Shown here: positions 11,966-24,639 of the stretch, piece after piece
How the letters are laid out: each line of letters begins with the position of its first letter
Position numbering within the stretch: the stretch's first letter is position 1
Assembly: GCA_921293015.1 (NCBI GenBank)
Contig: OV121094.1
Span: 40,732,054-40,796,053, forward strand
DNA length: 64,000 bases
Direction of reading: 5' to 3'
Origin: Phorcus lineatus
Lineage: Eukaryota; Mollusca; Gastropoda; Trochida; Trochidae
The notes under the pieces: model-generated
Told to the model about the DNA's origin: nothing
What the model saw: the letters and a program-made list of their open reading frames with translations, nothing else
The model's database searches: none
Made by a program: the position numbers and the translations under genes

Positions 11966-14900
11966 AAATTGGTAGACAAAATAACTTGGGGGGAAACATC
12001 TAGGGGGAGCAGGCATTATGATGTGCCAAAAGATTAAGACTCAAATAGGAAACATTACAAGACAAAATCATTTCAAAACATTAGATTGATAAATGAAATA
12101 GACGTAGTCATTAAATCAATTCTAATTCTCATAATGGATGAAATGTCTCGATTGCAATTTTTTATATTCTAATTTCACGCATATTCACTGTTTGGTTGTA
12201 TGAGTGTATTCTACCTGTATTCTTAACAAATAAATCTTATTTAACATTCGAACACAAATAACCAAAACCTCGATAGTCTTCAAACAACGTTGTAACCCCC
12301 CAGCTGCAATTAATCTCGGGAGGATGATGTATAAAAATGTCCCCATGTTATCTGAAGGATGTATGAGGGAAAATTGCTTACCATGAGTGAGGATAACTCT
12401 TGAAGTTAGAACTATATGAGTCAATATGCTCTAACGTATTAATCAAGTATATACTTTACCCAGAAAACAACCAAATAAAGAATATTCCTTGTAATGAGCT
12501 CCAAATGTCATCCGTCTTAGTTTTTTTTTTTACATTGATCGAATCATAACAGTTCAAATAATGAAGTCGAAGACATTGAAGACAATGACATAGTGTTAAT
12601 AAAGCTTTCTATAAATGTTATCACAGGTTAAAAAGGACAGCAGCTAAGACTGCATGAATTATTATAGTAAACATAATAATGTTTAGTGCCGGTTAAGAAA
12701 GAACAGTTATGAAATCATGCCCTCTTTGTCAATGCCTACCTGGTAATAACTAATAAGATAATGATGTGTTATATCAAACGGTTGACAGAGATCGATTTTA
12801 TTTGCCATAATAATGACAAAATGACAACTTATTTAGGTGGAAGAACAGTTATGTTCTTTTTAAAAAAAACTTTAATCGACAGTTTATTGTTAAGATGTCG
12901 TATTAAGTTTTAAATTTTAAAAGTAAAGAGCTTGTACATAGTTTTCCTCATAATAGTAACATTAATAAAACAATTTGTAAATTCGATTATGCAAGAGGCC
13001 TATGTCGATTTGACATCGCAAATTGAAAGCCAAGGTACGGCAATAACCAAAAGGAAAAAATGTATTAAAACAGTTAATCTCCTCTCGAAATTGGGGTATT
13101 ATTATCTGCAATTAACTTGGTCCTTTCCTCAGATTGATGTTTGTGATCTTGTACCTTTTAAGGATTTGCTCAAATTATATGGAAATATAGCTTGCTCAAG
13201 GGGTTTAATGATCAAAGAACATACGTACCAATACAACATTATCTTGAAGTAAAGCTTGTTTGGCGCTTGAACGCCACATCTTGTAAATACTTATCTTGCT
13301 GACCCAACCTTAAGAAGTCAAATGTACACACAGACAGAAAAACTATTGATGTTATAACCAAAGAGAACAAATTAGAGAAACAGCCAGGCAGGCATTATTG
13401 AAGTCACCATAAGAGACAGCTTAATTTGGGAGAGAGTATTAGAACCTTACTACGCCTATCTTATCTATGGATATTAGCCCTTCCTTCATTTGAATATCAA
13501 GGAAATAAAATCAATAGCTAAACATATCAGAATACGTCTTCTTGGAGTTCTTCTGTTCTGCCACTAGGGCGTAAAGTTCAACGATGATCGTTTATACGAA
13601 GTCTGTCATTAGAGCAGTTTTACATTCGTTATTTATCTTACAGAGGTCAGCACAAATTGTATTAATGACCCAATAGAATTTTTTTTTACTATCTCGTAAG
13701 AAAACAATAATTAATTCAGTAAAGATAAAGGGCCCAAATAGACAATTTCTCCTTTTAAAGCTTTAATAAAACAAGTTCATTATACTCCCTAATATTTATG
13801 TAAGAATTGACTTAAAACGTTATTAAGTTCATTGAGGTATAAACTTAAAAACCAATGTGCAAACTGTGTAAATCCGCGTAGCAAGCTGGACAATGTTGAT
13901 CCTTCTGCAACGGCCGCGGGTGCATTACAAGTGCATTGCATTTCTGACTTATGAAACACGGCTGGTTGTAGTTTTTTTTTTATAGATCTCTCTTATTTAT
14001 CATGAAAAAGACTTTGAAATCTTTTGACAAAAATAATTGTTCTAAATTCAATGTAAGTTATTTGTTTCTTTACAGTACTTTCACGAAGTGTCGTTGCTCA
14101 AAGATATTTTATTATTAGAAACACGCAACTTGTTTACATATAGTTCCTTCGAGCGGCGTGGCGAAATATATGACGTCACGAAATAAAGTTTATGCAGGTA
14201 TGAACTTAAATTCTATTACAATGTTCAGCGAATCAGATCGACGCAAAGCAATTGCTAGTTATGTATAAACCGTTAACTATTGAACTGTACCCAGTAGCAT
14301 GTATGCTGCTGTGAATGGAACATCTTTGTGCTAAATGATAGTAAGGACAGATTTATTGATATTCTTCGGGGTATTTTTTGGGAGACGTCAGCATTGGTTG
14401 CTATTATTGAATGCTCGAGTTAACAGAGGGTGATTAAATGGTGTGTACCGTTTGAACCAAAGGAGCCTCTGCTTATTCTTATTCTTGTAAGATAGTAGAG
14501 CATCTTTTTTATAGGAAGGAATAGATTAGAAATCGAAATCTGACAGTACATGACAACTTTATCAAAATTCATTTGATTTTGTGACAATATTTTATCTTGG
14601 GAGTATTGAAAACAAATACCATGCCTAATTACAATTCAGTTGTGTTCACTTTACAGAAAGTATTGGTTCAACAATACAATAAGCAATATCATTTTGAAAT
14701 TCATATGTTTATCAACTAATCTTTGACTGAACTCTTCTCTTTAAGCAATCGTAGTATGAGCCATTGTGACTTGCATACTTGATACCAGATAATTGTGTAA
14801 AATTAATTTCAAAATGATATTCTTCATACATCTCACACTGACACTATTTCCCCTTATTAATAGTTGTTAATGAAAAAAACTTATCTCCCATTTTAGATAT

Positions 14901-15257
14901 GGCGAATTGCAAAAGGAAAGGACAAAATTAATGCATTCTCAAAACACTTGGACTTCTTCCACAAAAGGACTCAAGGTCTAGGTCATGAAATATTATTACT
15001 GCCGTTTTATTAGTTTCTTGAGGCATCAATTAATCATTTCATTTTGAACCTTTGTCTATCTAAACAACCATAAAGGTGTATACTGGACCAATTTAATGAA
15101 ATTTACCACTAAGAATTATTGTTTAAAAAGAATGATATGATTTTAAAAAGTGATCATTGTGGGTTATCCCTTATAATATGTTCAGAAATTAGTCACAGAC
15201 GCACTAATGACATTCTTAGTTGGCAGTTAAAAATAAAAAATTTGAAATTTTTGTTAG
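11966..15257. other. No supported gene
   Basis: The longest frames are 12932-13252 (106 codons from a TTG, no ATG at the start) and 12185-12424 on the minus strand. Neither resembles a known family and both are near chance length. No repeats beyond homopolymer runs were seen. Confidence 0.45.
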
Positions 15258-15296
15258 TCGCCTGAGCTACATTCATATGTATATAAAAACAAACAG

Positions 15297-15734
15297 ATGG
15301 ATTTCCATCTAAATTTTTTGTTACAGATTTTCCATTTTGTAACAATGATAGATCAATGTAGAAGCATGAAGATGACCCCTGGGTCACCTGCTTGGTTCCC
15401 ATTATCTGATTCTCGACTTAATCTTGTTCAAATTAGCATTATAAAAATGAGGTCTACGCTTCACCGCTCTAAAGAATGGATCGAAATGGAAATACCAACT
15501 CTGTTGCCATCAACAGCGAAAAAGCCTTATACAAGAGGGGCCAATCACTTGTTATTAAGGTTCGGGTCATTTCGGTACACTTCGGTTAACGAACTCAGGG
15601 AGCTTCAGACCAGTCACAAAACAATGCAACCACCTCGGTTTGGAATGGCATGGTCATATATTGGTCATTATTTGAAGAATAATGAATTTACTAAATCACC
15701 ATACAGGGTTAACGCTGGATTCGAATTTATCTAA
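15297..15734 (+). CDS. Unrecognised 145-codon open frame
   Basis: This is the longest intact frame with no transposon homology. It is open from about 15258 (in-frame TAG just upstream) to the stop at 15732-15734, in a patch somewhat richer in G+C than its surroundings. The product is mixed polar and hydrophobic with no signal peptide, repeats or recognisable motif. A good splice-acceptor-like tract (T-rich followed by TTACAG) ends at 15326 inside the frame, so an internal exon is conceivable, but no strong donor is visible. The 3' part shares GTTTGGAATGGC and neighbouring bases with a G+C-richer patch near 23060, which argues it may instead be repeat-derived. Confidence 0.25.
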   Translation: MDFHLNFLLQIFHFVTMIDQCRSMKMTPGSPAWFPLSDSRLNLVQISIIKMRSTLHRSKEWIEMEIPTLLPSTAKKPYTRGANHLLLRFGSFRYTSVNELRELQTSHKTMQPPRFGMAWSYIGHYLKNNEFTKSPYRVNAGFEFI

Positions 15735-16076
15735 CTCAATCTTTTTACAATTTTTAACAATTTTTCGTCATCATTTTTTGGACACCAGTTTACATCATAC
15801 GTTCACATCTTAATCTTAATTTTAGTGAAGACAGGACAGGTTTACATCACTTAAGCATGTATTATCGGTTTCTTATCAATCTTTGTTAAATACATTGTCA
15901 GAAGTCTATTGGCCATTTCAAGATATTTCAAAACAAAAACGATTCCTTGTTAACATATATACTAGTGCGCTATTACTGACCCCCAAATAACTAAAGAATG
16001 TACTGGCTATGAAGAAAAATACTCACGGGTTACCCGTACATTTTTTTATTTTTCCCATTTTTAAAATATTGAACAA

Positions 16077-16275
16077 TTTAAAGGGGTAGTGGCACATTTT
16101 TAGATAAACAATGTTTATCTCATGAATAATAATGTAAATGTTTCCAATTGCTCCAGGCTGTTTGATAATAAATAGAAACATTTTTAAAACGAACGTATCA
16201 TGATCGCATAAGCTTTTTTTAATTCCAAACTTTAAATGATAAAAAGCGGTTTTTGCTTGATACTTTCTTCTTAAT
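16077..16275 (+). mobile_element. MITE-like repeat, family with 21.4 kb
   Basis: It begins TTTAAAGGGGTAGTGGCAC. It shares GTAAATGTTTCCAATTG (versus ATAAATGTTACCAATTG), CGTATCATGATC (versus CGTACCATGGTC) and an AAAAGCGGTTTTTGC-like 3' part with 21363-21578. Its right end is not clear. It has no coding capacity. Confidence 0.45.
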
Positions 16276-18223
16276 TCTTAAAGGACTACAATTGATCGAG
16301 TTCAGTAATGAGATGTTTAATATGAAAACATTGTTTTGCTTTAAAAAGTGAGTGACTTTCTAAAAATTTGTATTAAAACTGTAATGGGAAGTGTGCGTGA
16401 ATCAACGAGCCTCACATGAGTTCGGTTATCATTGCATCTGGAAAATGCCTGAAATGAACACTAAATAATGATATAGTAAATTAATTTTTTATAATAACAG
16501 TTTCCTGTCTGAACATCAAACAGTTGTTTTATCTATTCATGTATTATAGTCTGTGTATATCTGTGTCGAGAAGAGCTATGTGAACGCTTGAGGTTACCAT
16601 TTCACTTGTAGTAGAATTTTAAAAAACAAAATGATGATTCATACAACAATTCCATAAACATTTCCTGGCGTGCATCAATTTATTTCTAAATGACCTCTCA
16701 TATTGATTAGCACCATTTCAATAATGCAATACAGAACATGATGATTGTCTTTTAAAATACCAATAGAACTTCTGTTCTATCGTATTCCTCAAAACGACAG
16801 TGACAACTGTATACCAAGTTAATTAACTTTGGTTGGTGAGCTTGTTCTACTACTGATTTATAGTTTGATTTTACTTTTGAGGGATTTTATGCGAGTGTAA
16901 AGCATTCAGATATCTTCTACAATGACTTTCAATTCCTACTTACTTTCATGCCAAGGTATTTCAAAGATGACGCCTCCTTCCATTTTATATTTATTTCTTG
17001 CGATTAACTCAACATTTTAATATCAAAGCAGACAACTCTTATTTGATAAGTGTTTAGTATTTTTCTCAAGCAAATGAATGCTTCCACATACTTGCATTTC
17101 TATATTCCTCAGACTCCTAAAGGCAAAATAACCTCTTTTAAGGAAGGATGGCATAAGACAATTTGATTCACTTACACTAATTACATGTATATGGTTGACA
17201 ATGGGAACATTGATGAACTTTTGAAATAAAAATGTAGTGGTATGAAAATGTATGAAAGTAAGTAAATATATATCTTCAACAATACTGACAATTGAAATTT
17301 GAAAATATTACCTATGTTTTAGTCAAATTAAACAACTTCCCATATAGTTCATGACGTGGAGGAAATCTGTCTCAAAGTTACTTTTAATAGATACGTCTGA
17401 CAACATTCTAAATGGCAATTGATTAATAATTTCAGGATTATGACACTTGACGAGTGCTGTTTTTCCTTTCCATCAACCTCTGTTTCCGAGAAAAGTAATT
17501 TTCTAAAGTTTTTTTGTATGTGACAATTTTATTTGATAAAGTGGCAACCAAAGTGAATGTTCACTGAAAGCAGATATTAAAAGGCGTAATTATAATAATA
17601 TTTCCCAATATTTTCATACAAAATGCCTTTCACCACTCATACAGCGCGATGCCGACTAAAGGTTGTTTACTGAAAATCTGTTGTTGGATATTAGTGTTTA
17701 ATTTAGATGAAAGATTTTACACAGACAGATTAAAGTTGGTATGGTGAGTCATTTTCCACAAATATTATGTCTTGATATAATTATGTAGGCTCTTGTTTAC
17801 TAAAATTTCGTTGACCTTAGATTGTGAAATTCAAGAACTAAATTGTCTGCTATATCACATTTCCATTACTTCAGACAGTAGCAGATTTTACATTAGAACG
17901 TAAAGAATTATTCGATAGTACCATACTTTGACAAATCAAAAGTAATTTGTTTGTCAGAGATAATTATGTATGTTTAAGTGTACAATATCATTATAACTTA
18001 ACGGTATAAAAGTAGATTAAATTTATATATGTTACGTGATACACTTTTTCAACTTTTCCAACTTTATTATTCAGATTGATATATAGGTTACTGAAAGAAA
18101 AATGTAAATAAATCCTTTATATTGAATTTATGGTGCATTTCATTACTTTCAGTGCAAAGTTTGGCTATTAATACATAACAGCCTTCAAAGTTATCCAGAT
18201 AGTATTAAAGCGTTGCATAAGCG

Positions 18224-18345
18224 TAAAGGTGCAGTAGCACATTTTTTAAAGGATTCCTTCAATTCTTCAAAATTCGCCATGATAAATTAGTAGCACAATT
18301 TTAAAGGATTCCTCAAATCTACAAAATTTGCAATGAAAAATTAGT
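18224..18345 (+). repeat. MITE-end-like motif with internal tandem duplication
   Basis: TAAAGGTGCAGTAGCAC at 18224-18240 resembles the left ends at 16077 and 21363. From 18235 a unit of about 56 bases (GTAGCACATTTTTTAAAGGA and onward, with CAAAATTCGCCATGATAAAT) is repeated at once, ending near 18345 (CAAAATTTGCAATGAAAAAT). A short direct repeat, AGTTTATGCTAA, follows. Confidence 0.5.
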
Positions 18346-18842
18346 TTATGCTAATTAGTTTATGCTAAATGCATTTACATTGAGCTTTCAAGGTGAAAGG
18401 AAAGCGTTTTATTTACAAACCATTTACAAACAATTTAGATGGACTTGGCATAGTATTAAAACATAATGCAGGATATGTTCCTACCAAAAAAACATACAAG
18501 CATGACATCTCCTCATGAAAGGGTGTCAAACTGATATTCTTTCATTTGAAAAATACGTAAAAAAGTTATTTAAAAAATAGAAGTTTACTTCAAATGGGCA
18601 CGTTGATATACCAAACTGAATAATAAAACTTCAACTTTAAATAACTGCGAAATTAGTTCTCTTGAATGCATGTTGCTTTTGCATACATAACGCTAATGTT
18701 CGCTTTACTTTTAAATATCTAAATATGTATATAAAAACCATGGGTTGAATTATATGATTTGGTCTTCGTCTGTGTAGTCACATAGGTGAGCTCATTGCAC
18801 TCATGGATGAGAGTTCCTCGAAATAAAATGGCTGCTTTAGTA

Positions 18843-19115
18843 TTAAACAAGCGAAGGCGAGTTAGATACCAAATCATTAACGAGTTTGATAAAAAATAGT
18901 ATTGAATTGAAGGAAGTTTAGTATTCTGTTTATTAATCTAATTCTTTTATCAAGCATGTTTGCCGACTTCGTATTGAACAGAACATTTCCGCGACTTGGC
19001 CGCCATTGTGACATTGTGACGATACAACCACATTATATTATGACGAAATACGTGCAGCGGTATGATACTTGTTTAATATCGCTGTATAAATATGGCAGTG
19101 CAGTATCTTACACAA
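18843..19115 (+). repeat. Dispersed repeat, copy 2 (pair with 11.7 kb)
   Basis: This is the second member of the pair described at 11676-11965, in the same orientation and diverged by substitutions and small gaps. The segment after CGCCATTGTGAC is shorter here. Confidence 0.75.
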
Positions 19116-19147
19116 TAAGTCGAAACCCTCAAGTTGGTGAAAGTTGA

Positions 19148-20072
19148 ATGATCAGCATAGTTCATTAAGGATAAACCTAAGATAGTTCACAAAGGCTATA
19201 AAAAATGTTTATCGATTTATAATTTGGCTGGTTATAGTTGGTATGTATGGAAAATTTGTGTACTTTAAATATCTCAGAAGTATTACTTTGTTGTTCATAT
19301 CGACATGTTAATTTGACATTTCATGAATTACAGTTTCTTCCTTTTTCTAACAGAGTACTGACTGAACCCCAAGGTATAACCAAGCTGAAGCAAGATGCTA
19401 TAATTTCTGTTTTTTACATGGCATTTCCACCAAGACACTCATCTATGGCAACATTCCATTCCATAACTCAGAATGATTATATGGTATAAATGAGTGGTCT
19501 AGACTTACCCTTTTCAAGTTATAATTATCTGACCTTTATCATTACATATCTCAGTTACTGATGACAAAATTATCATGTATGATATGTGCATGAGGCACCA
19601 GCGGCAGAAATGATGAAGATCATGATAACGGGAAACAATATTTTTTAAATCATAATGAGCATTCTGAACAATGTATTTCTTCTCTTTTCAATGGAAATGT
19701 GTTAAATTTCGATTCTACGAAGGGTTAGGTTTGTTTCCTTAGCAGAACTCCAAAATTGCTTATAATATCTGTCCGGAACTTTGCATGTGCATTATCCGCT
19801 TACTGAAGTCGTGCCTTTTTATATCTTCAGAATTTTTAAAGTTGTATCATTTAACGTGTCCATGGAGATATATGTAACACATTATTAGAGTAATTATTAG
19901 AGACTGATGGGATAAGCCATCTTCTGACTGAAAAGTTATCATAAAGTTATTCCATTTCGGAAGCATTAGGTCGGTATCCTCATTATATCAATAAACTGAA
20001 AATAAAAAATTTGTTGATTAATAAATGTTAGTTAAAGTTTAAACAGAGGACATACCTAAAAGGGTAGGTTTT
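19148..20072. other. No gene seen
   Basis: A chance-length frame at 19238-19489 has no recognisable product. No repeat was detected. Confidence 0.45.
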
Positions 20073-20145
20073 GTCGAGAAGAAACAACCAAATTTAAGGA
20101 GTTCTAGCAGTTGTATGCAGTTGCATTTGACACTTACATGTAAAG
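20073..20145 (+). repeat. Direct repeat, copy 1 (73 bp)
   Basis: This 73-base segment recurs at 20659-20730 with only a few differences. Both contain AAGAAACAACCAAA, TTAAGGAGTTCTAGCAGTTG and TATGCAGTTGCATTT. The copies are about 585 bases apart. Confidence 0.85.
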
Positions 20146-20658
20146 TTTTTTTCTTGATATATACATGTAGTCTTCTATAATGAATTTGTACTGGAAATCT
20201 AAAAGCTTGCGATCATAAGTAGATTTCCAATGATATGAAACAAGACACTCTTCATTGATAATAAATATAATATAATGAATATCGTGATCCATTCTTTAAA
20301 ATTGTTTAAGAGAAATTGTGTACAATAGTGGCTGAGTCAGTAATTGGTCTCTTTCATTTTGATCTAAGATGTGTTTTTAATCAAATATTTTCCAAGCAGA
20401 TAATACATCTCTCCAATTAGGGTTATTGTCTTAGAGTCAAGCAAATGTAGTTGACTGAAGGAAAGTTTTTCTTTAAAGCTGGCATCTTTTTTTTAAGTGA
20501 GACTTCAATGATAAGAGTTAAGGATCATTGATGGATCATTCAATGTTAATCATATTAATGCCTCTGTCTTCAAAGGTTCCTATAAGTTTAATGTTATTAT
20601 TTTTGTTGTTCCAAATGTGTGAGATATTTGATTAAGATTTGATTCCTTTCACGTCCTT

Positions 20659-20730
20659 GTCAAGAAGAAACAACCAAACTTAAGGAGTTCTAGCAGTTGT
20701 ATGCAGTTGCATTTTACACTTACATCAAAA
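20659..20730 (+). repeat. Direct repeat, copy 2 (73 bp)
   Basis: This is the partner of 20073-20145. The sequence between the two copies is unrelated to either. The high identity suggests a fairly recent local duplication or gene-conversion event. Confidence 0.85.
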
Positions 20731-21362
20731 GTCAGTTTTCATTTTACAACAAACCAATTAAGTACAATAGGATTAAGTCAAAAGGCCTGAAAAATACGTG
20801 TCAAACTGTAAAGCAAATTTAAATACCTAAAGTTAATAGCTATTATAACAAAAATTGCATCATCATTAAGTCATATCCCTCCGGCTCACCATTGCAAAAT
20901 AATTCTCTGTGTGCGTCGATGCTCAGTGCAAGTGTGCATGGGGGCATGTGTATGTGAAGGGTTGCTCAATTGATTTAACAGAAACCAAACAGTTTTGGAC
21001 AAAAGGTAATGTTTTTTTTTATTGTGATTCAATTTAAAAACCCGTTTTCTAACCAATCTGCATGAGCCCTGTGATCGCTCTGAAGCGCATCTTTCAAGAC
21101 AAGATCTACCTTAAGGTAAAATTCTCCTGTTTAAATACGGTTCCAATAGTGTTCTTATAGCAGTATTATGCAGCTGATTCATTATTTTTAAAATCTTAAT
21201 AATGGTCTCTTATAGCAGATATTTTAGTGATCATGTTGAAGTAAACATTTCTAACTGAATTCACCAATAGTTTCCTACATTAATACTAATGACTTTTATA
21301 TTTTTCAAAGAGCAATCATTACTTCACTCATAGGCAGTATTTGAAACCCTATTTAAGAACAT

Positions 21363-21578
21363 GTTTAAAGGGTCAATGGTTCGTTTCTTTAGGGGAATAA
21401 ATTGATCCTCCAAAACGAAAATAAATGTTACCAATTGGAAGACAATGCTTTTTGATCAAATTGGAACAAACGTACCATGGTCAGTTTAGCTGTGCAAATA
21501 TAGTTACATTACCCAAATAATTAAAAAGTTTTCATACTAAAACGGTTGCCATTGTTTTTTGCTAGAGTGCCGCTTTAA
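21363..21578 (+). mobile_element. MITE-like element, about 216 bp
   Basis: The left end, TTTAAAGGGTCAATGG, is matched by a right end reading GAGTGCCGCTTTAA, whose reverse complement starts TTAAAGCGGCACTC. The ends are therefore imperfect inverted repeats. The interior is shared with 16077-16275. It is short and non-coding with inverted ends, as in a non-autonomous DNA transposon. Confidence 0.5.
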
Positions 21579-22329
21579 TACATATATATAAAATTACTCC
21601 ATGATACTCCTTTTTCTTCAGCTAGGCGAAATCTCTTTTCAGCAGAGTCAATTAATCTCTCATAATCTACTGGCAGTGCGGATAAAGGTTCATGTCTTTT
21701 GTTGCTTAGTTGTCTTATATAAATCAAGGAGATAAGACAGAGGACGAGTTGTTCCTGGCGCAATGTCTCAACAAATAGAAACACTAGATGATGTACCACA
21801 CATTGAACAGTTCTGATATAATAAATCACATCAGAATGTGTTAAAGCAACTGTACAGATAATTGTTTATTAAAACTTATAATTATGATTTTCTTATGACT
21901 TCCTTTATCGCTAACTCTAAATACAATTTATAGATTGTCATCAAGCAGCTGAACAGATGTGGTTTTCCTTTCAGGTAAATGCTTTATGTTTTACATAGCT
22001 ATCGAGAAAACAATTGTGATCAGCAAAATGATCCGATCTTAAGATGTAATTTTCGAGCATATTCTGAAAGATTCCCTTGTTTTAATTCTTGTCCTTTTAT
22101 AACATTAAAACTGCAAATAAGTAATGCTTAGAAAGAATGGAAAAATAGAGCAATATATTTAATTCATATTATTCATAGAGTTCGGAATATTGCTTTAATA
22201 CTTCTATGATGTTCATGTTATTGTAACAGATATTCAATTTCTAGGAATAAAGGATTGAGTTTGAATTTTTAATTTGTAGCAATTATCCAATTAGATAAAC
22301 AAGGAATACAAGGAATTTTATGGATGATC

Positions 22330-22511
22330 AACTTCTTTATTGCACTGGAAGCGACGTTTCGGTATAGCTTGATGATGATCAACTTCTTTTTTGTACTGAA
22401 AGCGACGTTTCGGTATAGCTTCTAAATCAGCTTCTTTATTGTACTGAAAGCGACGTTTCGGTATTGCTTCAACTTCTTCATTGTACTCATAGCGACGTTT
22501 CGGTATAGCTT
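22330..22511 (-). repeat. Four-unit array with GAAACGTCG / AATAAAGAAG motif
   Basis: Four 41-bp units lie at 22330-22370, 22381-22421, 22429-22469 and 22471-22511, separated by 10, 7 and 1 bases. On the minus strand each reads AAGC(T/A)ATACCGAAACGTCGC, then about 10 bases, then a form of AATAAAGAAG. The last minus-strand unit is followed by TTGATCATCCATAAA. A related single copy lies at about 39241-39300 on the plus strand. Motifs of this style occur at 3' ends of some invertebrate retroelement families, Penelope-like elements being one possibility. I infer tandem copies of such a terminus. The source element is not present here. Confidence 0.7.
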
Positions 22512-22979
22512 CTTATTTCATACGTAATTATGAAATTTATTTATTCTGATAAATATATGTGTGTCAGTGTGCAAATGACAATTTGAATCTATTAAAATAC
22601 ACGTAATCATTAGCTATCTATATATGAATTAAACTTTTCAAAAATGTTGTCCATGCTGATTGAAAATGTCCAGATTTGGTTTTCTTCGAAAATGCTTTCT
22701 GTAATAAATGTTTATACCATTGACATCTGTCAAAATAAAAGGTAATATTTACAGATTCAGAATCAAAGGAGCAGACCATAAATAAGAAAAATATTTGATC
22801 AAAGAGTAGCAAGAGCCCGATTACAGATAAATATGCTTCCTATGCGCATAATAATGTGTGTAATATATTGTATTTTTGTGGGTTTTTTTAATGTAAATAT
22901 CCGGGAACTTAAGAAATAGAAGACGACTTGGTGTGCATCTATCTTTGAATATAACATAGCAGGGAGCATAAAACACGAC

Positions 22980-23190
22980 GGACGCTGTCTCTCCTACACC
23001 TCTCCTTTTGGTTTCGAATCGACAGACGCAGAGTCAGCAATGATGGACAATAGATGCCCCCTCAAGTTTGGAATGGCCAATATGACGTAATTTGATAAGT
23101 AACGTTCTAATAACTGAAATGACGGCATTAACCTCGCGCATGGTTATATCGTCAAAAAAGGCACATAGTCGGCCCCATTGTTCGCCATTG
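22980..23190. other. G+C-richer patch, nature unknown
   Basis: This patch is clearly richer in G+C than its surroundings (for example CCTCGCGCATGG, GTCGGCCCCATTG, GATGCCCCCTCAAG). It shares GTTTGGAATGGC.. and adjoining bases with 15638-15665. It could be an old transposon remnant or a former promoter or exon. No frame is convincing. Confidence 0.3.
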
Positions 23191-23969
23191 TTTTAATACC
23201 GTGGGTATCTTATATAAAAGGTATAGGTAACAGAGAGAACAGTAAAAGAGGAGTTATGAATAACACAATAGAGACAGGACAAGAGGGATTCGTTTTAATA
23301 ACCTTTCATAAATGTAAATATGCGCCCCTTTTTATAAAAACCTACCTTAGAAGGAATTTATTTCAAAAAGAAATACCAGGGGTTACTGCCAGACATCTTT
23401 CCCACCTAAGTACCATATACATGTACATGTGTAAGGTATTTGCCTGTTAGTTTACCTTATTAATGTATCTACCATTTGTGTCGCATGTGTTTGTTATTAT
23501 CATTATCATTATGGTTAATATCATGTTGATGTGTGTTTATCTAATATTAATGCATACAGGGTATAATTTAATAAGCAATTTTCCCTTTTATATTTATTAG
23601 AGCACTATAAAGGTTATTAGAGCTTTTTAGATTAGCATGTACAACTATCAAGGTATCCTGAAATGGTAAAAAGACTTGGTACAATTCACTTAAAATAATA
23701 ACAATGTATCACAGCTTTTGATATGATTGAGTTTAAACAATGCAGTATCCAGGCAAAGTTATATTTTGAATCTTTGTTAGTGTCGTTTCTTTCTATAAGA
23801 ACTAGAAGACATAGATGTAAGCAACACTTGTTCAAATTTCTATTTACAAAACCTTTCAAAAATTTTGTTTCATGGGATGACCAATTCAATTTAACTACAA
23901 GTCTCATTTGCTGTTATTAAAAGTGATTGAGGATATAATTCCTAAGGTTGCTATTTGCTTCATCTATTT

Positions 23970-24120
23970 AACTACAAATGCATGTGTTGATACAGATAAG
24001 ACATTTTAAAACAAATACTCCAATGTGTCGAAATACATTTGACTTTTTCGGAGAAATTATGAATTACAATTGAACTTAAAGAGAATAATTTAATTGCTAA
24101 AACAAATTCGCATTTCATGA
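23970..24120 (+). repeat. Dispersed repeat, copy 2 (pair with 10.7 kb)
   Basis: This is the second copy of the repeat at 10690-10840, same orientation, well diverged. The flanks beyond about 150 bases do not align convincingly. Confidence 0.6.
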
Positions 24121-24510
24121 ATCAATAGTTTTGATTTGTGTAAAATATTTCACCGACAAAATTTATACTATAAGAATACTTCATAATAAAGGCAAGTTTT
24201 ATTAACTTAATTTATTAACATTGTATCTGTAATCTTTTAAATTGTTCGATTCTCTTCGAAATCAATAAGGAATTTGATAATTTGGCTGTTATTGGTTCTA
24301 CAGTGTGAAATGAACCTGTGCGAAGTTGAGAGGATATGATTTATTTACCAACAAGATGCCTTCGGAATGTAAAAGATGATATGATAGATTCTATCATAAA
24401 ACGTAGAAGGCAACATATACCTTTCGGAAAAATAATGCACCAGAAATTATCTGTAAATGTTAAGGCAATAAACACACTAAATGAATGAAAGTTTGCTCTT
24501 TGCCACTGAG

Positions 24511-24639
24511 GTCAGCTGTTACATTGCGTGACCGTATATTGTCAGCTGTTACATTGCGTGACCGTATATTGTCAGCTGTTACATTGCATGACCGTATATT
24601 GTCAGCTGTTACATTGCGTGACCGTATATTGTCAGCTGT
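24511..24639 (+). repeat. 30-bp minisatellite, 4.3 units
   Basis: Four head-to-tail 30-bp units lie at 24511-24540, 24541-24570, 24571-24600 and 24601-24630, each starting GTCAGCTGTTACATTGC and ending CCGTATATT. Nine bases of a fifth follow. Only one base differs (G to A in unit 3). Because 30 is a multiple of three, the array stays open and encodes a ten-residue repeat (SAVTLRDRIL) inside a 74-codon frame at 24485-24709, which is most likely coincidental. Confidence 0.95.

Noticed and set aside
12932..13252. 106-codon frame as a gene
   Set aside because: It starts with TTG, has no recognisable product, and is near the length expected by chance in AT-rich DNA of this size.
22330..22511. Array resembling CRISPR repeats with spacers
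   Set aside because: Units are 41 bp with gaps of 10, 7 and 1 bases, and the host is eukaryotic. It fits tandem retroelement termini better.
24511..24639. 30-bp repeat as a CRISPR array
   Set aside because: The units abut head to tail with no spacers, so it is a minisatellite.
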